DNA from: Rubrobacter sp.
GTDB lineage: Bacteria; Actinomycetota; Rubrobacteria; Rubrobacterales; Rubrobacteraceae
DNA length: 9,599 nt
Assembly: GCA_016781635.1 (NCBI GenBank)
Contig: JADDPY010000467.1
Location: 1-9,599, forward strand
Reading direction: 5' to 3'
Of the stretch, positions 7,198-9,599 are shown piece by piece. Made by a program: the position numbers and the translations under genes. The notes beneath the pieces are model-generated. The model ran no database searches. It saw only the letters and a program-made list of their open reading frames with translations, and was not told the DNA's origin. The stretch's first letter is position 1, and each line of letters begins with the position of its first letter.

Positions 7198-7257
7198 GGC
7201 GCCTCCTCCCCCGTCCGGTCGCCGACCGCCGGCCGATCGTCATGGTCCTCGCACGAC

Positions 7258-7287
7258 ACGGTAAGCGGTAAGGGACGTCCCCGTCAA
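7258..7287 (-). promoter_or_regulatory. Promoter of the amidase gene
   Basis: On the minus strand TTGACG (-35, 5 of 6; 7282-7287), 18 bases, then TACCGT (-10, matching the actinobacterial TANNNT; 7258-7263). The predicted start of transcription near 7250 gives a leader of about 53 bases ending in a strong ribosome site. Confidence 0.55.
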
Positions 7288-7304
7288 ACTACTTGTAAGC
7301 TTAC
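7261..7304. promoter_or_regulatory. Candidate operators over the amidase promoter
   Basis: Two perfect ten-base palindromes flank the -35 box: GGGACGTCCC (7272-7281), inside the spacer next to the -35, and GTAAGCTTAC (7295-7304), just upstream. The word GTAAG occurs three times here (7261-7265, 7268-7272 and 7295-7299), two of them in tandem as GGTAAGCGGTAAGG. This is the arrangement expected of repressor or activator sites, but no regulator gene is adjacent and I cannot name the protein. Confidence 0.4.
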
Positions 7305-7320
7305 GCTCCTCGGCCCCGGC

Positions 7321-7379
7321 CGCACGGGCGTAGGTGTGTAGATGTGCTGGGGCACTTCTCCGGGGTTCCCCGACGTGCG
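7321..7379. repeat. Nested inverted repeats in the 7198-7727 spacer
   Basis: CGCACG (7321-7326) pairs with CGTGCG (7374-7379), enclosing two small hairpins: GTGC/GCAC around TGGG (7344-7355) and CGGGG/CCCCG (7361-7372) with a minimal TT centre. In this GC-rich DNA such short stems can arise by chance. No gene is evident between 7305 and 7660 on either strand; the frames that are open have no ribosome site or recognisable protein. Confidence 0.3.
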
Positions 7380-7480
7380 ACGAGGATGGCTCCGGGTAGC
7401 TCACCGACAACCTGAGGGCCTGACACAAAAAGCCTTGTACCCCGCCCTGTATGAGTGGCGTAGGCGCCCATCCCGTACAT

Positions 7481-7525
7481 CGACGGTGCCTTACCGTCGG
7501 GAAGAGGCGCATTCCTCACGGCGCC
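7481..7525. repeat. Two adjacent hairpins in the same spacer
   Basis: CGACGGT (7481-7487) and ACCGTCG (7493-7499) form a perfect seven-pair stem around GCCTT. GGCGC (7506-7510) and GCGCC (7521-7525) follow immediately. They lie about 230 bases before the deacetylase gene and have no T tract. They could be part of a long leader, a small RNA, or chance. Confidence 0.35.
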
Positions 7526-7686
7526 AGACACATCCATCCTCCCATGTCGGCTGACAGGAGCACTTTCTACCTCCTGGATTCGGTATGGTTCGGCGTGTCA
7601 GAATTACCGGTGCTCACGCTTTCGATCAAAAGGGTGGCAGGCGTAACGTCGCGCCAGCGCTTGGCCATGGAAGGGCGTGTTTTGGG

Positions 7687-7708
7687 TAGAATGCCGCCCG
7701 TCTAGAAT
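7687..7708 (+). promoter_or_regulatory. Two TAGAAT -10 boxes before the deacetylase gene
   Basis: TAGAAT occurs twice, 16 bases apart (7687-7692 and 7703-7708), and each is a good -10 match. A TTGGCC at 7661-7666 would serve the first as -35 only with a long 20-base spacer. The second has only a poor -35 (TTGGGT, 7682-7687). Transcription from either would give a leader of about 13-30 bases before ATG 7728, with AAAGGGAG as the ribosome site. Confidence 0.4.
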
Positions 7709-7727
7709 CGGAGCGGAAAGGGAGACG

Positions 7728-8630
7728 ATGGCTGAAAAAGAGATTTACTGTGCCTTCGGCGTCGACGTCGACGCGGTCGCGGGGTGGCTCGGCTCTTACG
7801 GGGGCGAGGATTCGCCGGACGACATCTCGCGAGGACTTTTCGCCGGTGAGGTAGGCAGCCCGAGGCTTCTGGACCTCTTTCGGAAGTACGACCTGCAGAC
7901 GACGTGGTTTATCCCCGGGCACTCCATCGAGACCTTCCCCGAGCAGATGAAGGCCGTAGTGGACGCCGGGCACGAGATCGGGACGCACGGCTACTCGCAC
8001 GAGAACCCGGTAGCGATGACCCCGCAACAGGAGCGCGACGTCCTCGAGAAGTGCATCGGGCTCGTCGAGAACCTCACCGGTAAAAAGCCGGTCGGGAACG
8101 TCGCGCCCTGGTGGGAGCCCTCCAACACCACAAACGAGCTGCTGCTCGAGTTCGGCTACAAGTACGACCACTCCCTCCAGCACAACGACTTCACGCCTTA
8201 CTACGCGCGCGTCGGGGACACGTGGACCAAGATCGACTACGGAAAGTCGGCCCAGGAGTGGATGAAGCCCCTGGTCCGGGGCGAGGAGATCGACCTCGTC
8301 AAGATCGGCGGAAACTGGTACCTCGACGATCTGCCGCCGATGATGTTCATCAAGGGGAGCCCGAACTCCCACGGCTTCGTCAACCCCAGGGACATCGAGC
8401 AGATGTGGAAGGACCAGTTCGACTGGGTCTACCGCGAGATGGACTACGCCACGTACTGCCTGACGATCCACCCGGATGTTTCGGGCCGCCCGCAGGTCCT
8501 GCTGATGCTCGAACGCCTGATCGAGTACATCAACGGCCACGACGGCGTGAAGTGGGCGACCTTCGAGCAGATCGCCGACGACTTTGCGAAGCGCCAGCCC
8601 CGCGAGGATGCCATCCCGAGCCCGACCTAG
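7728..8630 (+). CDS. Polysaccharide deacetylase-like (CE4) enzyme
   Basis: This 300-residue protein belongs to the carbohydrate esterase 4 (NodB-like) fold, which removes acyl groups from N-acylated substrates with a metal. Visible motifs are the Asp pair in FGVDVDA (Asp13, Asp15), the metal site THGYSH (His87 and His91) and a late catalytic His248 in [11 protein letters not shown]. The third motif, normally Arg-X-Pro, reads VAPWW, so the arginine is replaced by Val125. No signal peptide or membrane segment is present, so it acts in the cytoplasm. This points away from cell-wall peptidoglycan and towards the HpPgdA/PuuE-like branch, whose members act on small cyclic amides, imides or unknown substrates. 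The start at ATG 7728 is supported by AAAGGGAG. The frame is open from GTG 7677, but that stretch overlaps the promoter boxes. It is a single gene, and its substrate is unknown. Confidence 0.92.
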   Translation: MAEKEIYCAFGVDVDAVAGWLGSYGGEDSPDDISRGLFAGEVGSPRLLDLFRKYDLQTTWFIPGHSIETFPEQMKAVVDAGHEIGTHGYSHENPVAMTPQQERDVLEKCIGLVENLTGKKPVGNVAPWWEPSNTTNELLLEFGYKYDHSLQHNDFTPYYARVGDTWTKIDYGKSAQEWMKPLVRGEEIDLVKIGGNWYLDDLPPMMFIKGSPNSHGFVNPRDIEQMWKDQFDWVYREMDYATYCLTIHPDVSGRPQVLLMLERLIEYINGHDGVKWATFEQIADDFAKRQPREDAIPSPT

Positions 8631-8642
8631 CGCGACGGAAGA

Positions 8643-8684
8643 AGCTTGGCCGGCCTGCTCTGCGGAGATTTTGTCCTCCAAGCT
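8643..8684 (+). terminator. Inverted repeat past the deacetylase stop
   Basis: AGCTTGG (8643-8649) and CCAAGCT (8678-8684) form a seven-pair stem with a 28-base loop beginning 12 bases after the stop. The large loop and missing T tract make it a weak terminator candidate. The stronger structure at 8701-8776 follows directly. Confidence 0.25.
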
Positions 8685-8700
8685 CATTGAACGGACCGGA

Positions 8701-8776
8701 ACGCCGAGGATAGGACCCGCACAAAGTGAGAGGAAGACGGACGGTGGCCACACCCGCCGTCCGTCCTCCTCGGCGT
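8701..8776. terminator. Strong inverted-repeat structure, likely terminator
   Basis: GACGGACGG (8736-8744) and CCGTCCGTC (8757-8765) form a nine-pair stem with a 12-base loop. It extends through one mismatch to GAGGA/TCCTC (8730-8734 with 8767-8771). Alternatively, ACGCCGAGGA (8701-8710) pairs perfectly with TCCTCGGCGT (8767-8776) as an outer stem. The two outer pairings use the same bases and exclude each other. The position about 70-145 bases after the deacetylase stop suits a terminator without a T tract. A switch-like RNA is possible. Confidence 0.5.
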
Positions 8777-8850
8777 CCAGAACATCGTGTACTCGCCCCA
8801 GCACCTCGATGTCCGGCCCGAGGAGGATCACCGCTCGCGTCTGTTTATTG

Positions 8851-8869
8851 TTGGGGCAGTTTTCCCCAA
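8851..8869. repeat. Hairpin TTGGGG / CCCCAA
   Basis: TTGGGG (8851-8856) and CCCCAA (8864-8869) form a six-pair stem with a seven-base loop inside the most AT-rich part of the 8631-9014 spacer (about 8842-8877). The A run after it is on the wrong side for an intrinsic terminator of a plus-strand transcript. On the minus strand the T run precedes the stem. Confidence 0.3.
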
Positions 8870-8905
8870 AAAACTTTCGGCTTCCCTCGACGCGTTCCGA
8901 ATCGT

Positions 8906-8959
8906 CGTCGGCGCGGGTCCGCTCCTCCTGCGAGCCGACGTTGCCGTTTAGCGGCGACG
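8906..8959. repeat. Two overlapping hairpins before the SPL-family gene
   Basis: CGTCGGC (8906-8912) is complementary to GCCGACG (8934-8940). Overlapping its last two bases, CGTTGCCG (8939-8946) and CGGCGACG (8952-8959) form an eight-pair stem (one G-T) around TTTAG. Nothing else is recognised in this 384-base spacer. One minus-strand frame runs through it but continues antisense to both flanking genes, so it is not taken as a gene. Confidence 0.3.
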
Positions 8960-8978
8960 GCCCGTAATCCCTCACCCC

Positions 8979-9005
8979 GGAAACGTCCCCCTCCCGGCTT
9001 AAACT
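8979..9005 (+). promoter_or_regulatory. Possible promoter of the SPL-family gene
   Basis: TAAACT (9000-9005) fits the actinobacterial -10 pattern TANNNT and ends nine bases before ATG 9015. A GGAAAC (8979-8984) lies 15 bases upstream and resembles an ECF-type -35 more than TTGACA. No ribosome site precedes the start, so transcription starting near 9012-9015 would give a leaderless mRNA. Confidence 0.35.
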
Positions 9006-9014
9006 GGACGCGTG

Positions 9015-9599
9015 ATGGAACGGGAAGAGAATACGGGGAAGCCTGAAGCGCGAGCGCTTCTCGAGGTAGGCAGGATCTTCCACGAGACCTCCGTAGAGGA
9101 ATACGCGCGGGGGCGTGAGATTCTGGCTCGCTTCCCGGACGCCGAGCTTATACGGGTCCCATCTCACTGGAACATAAGGGGTCTCCACGGCAACGAGGGC
9201 CTCGTGGGCGACTGGGTCAGGACGAAGCGGGGCGTACTCGTCCTCGGCGTCAAGAAGGCTCTCTCTTGCCGACCCAACGGTAGGAGCGCGGACTTTATAG
9301 CCCCTTCCCACTCCAACGGCTGCGCGATGGCCTGCGCTTACTGCTACGTCCCCCGCCGCAAGGGCTACGCCAACCCCATCACGACCTTCGTGAACATCGA
9401 GGGCATCATGGGTAACATCGAACGCCACGCGAGGAAGCAGGGCCTCAAGATGGAGCCCAACCAGGTCGACCCGAGCCTCTGGGTCTACGATATCGGCGAG
9501 AACGGCGACTGCTCCGTCGATGCCACGGTCAGCGACAACGTCAGGGACGTCGTCGACCTCTTCAAGGGGCTCCCGAACGCCAAGGCCTCCTTTGCCACT
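9015..9599 (+). CDS. Spore photoproduct lyase family protein, 3' truncated by window
   Basis: The first 195 residues of a radical SAM protein are present, and the frame is open to the window edge. The [4Fe-4S] cluster motif CxxxCxxC is Cys103, Cys107 and Cys110 in GCAMACAYCYVPRRKGY. The flanking GLHGNEG, LVLGVKKALS, RPNGRSADFIAPS and VYDIGENGDCSVDA are characteristic of the actinobacterial SPL-like family (about 340-390 residues in full). Spore photoproduct lyase itself reverses the thymine dimer 5-thyminyl-5,6-dihydrothymine in germinating spores. The actinobacterial proteins are homologous, but their substrate is not established to my knowledge. The start could be ATG 9015 or the GTG directly before it at 9012, because TAA at 9000 closes the frame upstream. 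No ribosome site is seen. The family's C-terminal part, where the Bacillus enzyme has its proton-donor cysteine, lies outside the window. Confidence 0.93.
   Translation, partial: MEREENTGKPEARALLEVGRIFHETSVEEYARGREILARFPDAELIRVPSHWNIRGLHGNEGLVGDWVRTKRGVLVLGVKKALSCRPNGRSADFIAPSHSNGCAMACAYCYVPRRKGYANPITTFVNIEGIMGNIERHARKQGLKMEPNQVDPSLWVYDIGENGDCSVDATVSDNVRDVVDLFKGLPNAKASFAT

Noticed and set aside
8584..8967. A 127-codon plus-strand frame in the spacer before the SPL-family gene
   Set aside because: Ser/Arg/Pro-rich translation, overlaps the deacetylase end in another frame, and spans the inverted repeats. No ribosome site.
7626..9428. A 600-codon open frame on the minus strand
   Set aside because: It runs antisense through the deacetylase and SPL-family genes, both with clear family motifs, and its translation shows no recognisable domain. 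Long antisense frames are expected in high-GC DNA. The part crossing the spacer has no own start, stop or ribosome site.

Overview
The window is high-GC bacterial DNA with the gene order and protein families of an actinobacterium. A Rubrobacter-like organism is my best guess: the spore photoproduct lyase-family protein is the actinobacterial type, and dodecin, a membrane MutS-like ATPase and a PPDK relative fit that group. This assignment is inference from protein character and base composition, not from a marker gene. I see no rRNA, tRNA, CRISPR array, transposase or phage gene.

Layout, left to right. Positions 1-179 hold no recognisable gene, only a small hairpin just past the stop of the next gene. 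A MutS-family ATPase with four predicted membrane segments lies on the minus strand (180-2075). A divergent spacer of about 290 bp separates it from a PPDK-like protein on the plus strand (2362-4878). In that protein the nucleotide-binding half has lost key residues while the PEP/pyruvate half looks intact. A 280-bp spacer follows with a strong nested inverted repeat (5042-5107). Next is a 28-residue single-pass membrane peptide on the minus strand (5159-5245) with a good promoter placed so that its mRNA would be leaderless. Dodecin, a flavin-storage protein (5475-5681, plus), faces an amidase-signature hydrolase (5782-7197, minus). The amidase has a clear promoter overlaid with palindromes and repeats. 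A 530-bp spacer with several hairpins leads to a cytoplasmic polysaccharide-deacetylase-like enzyme (7728-8630, plus). A 384-bp spacer rich in inverted repeats precedes a spore photoproduct lyase-family radical SAM protein that runs off the right edge (9015-9599, plus).

The genes do not form one operon. Nearly every gene is a separate transcription unit with its own spacer, and strands alternate. No shared pathway is evident. Dodecin and the SPL-family protein both suit an oxidation- or radiation-stressed lifestyle. The most unusual items are the degenerate PPDK paralogue, the membrane MutS-like ATPase, the structured spacers and the leaderless small membrane peptide. I do not see a convincing new multi-gene system.
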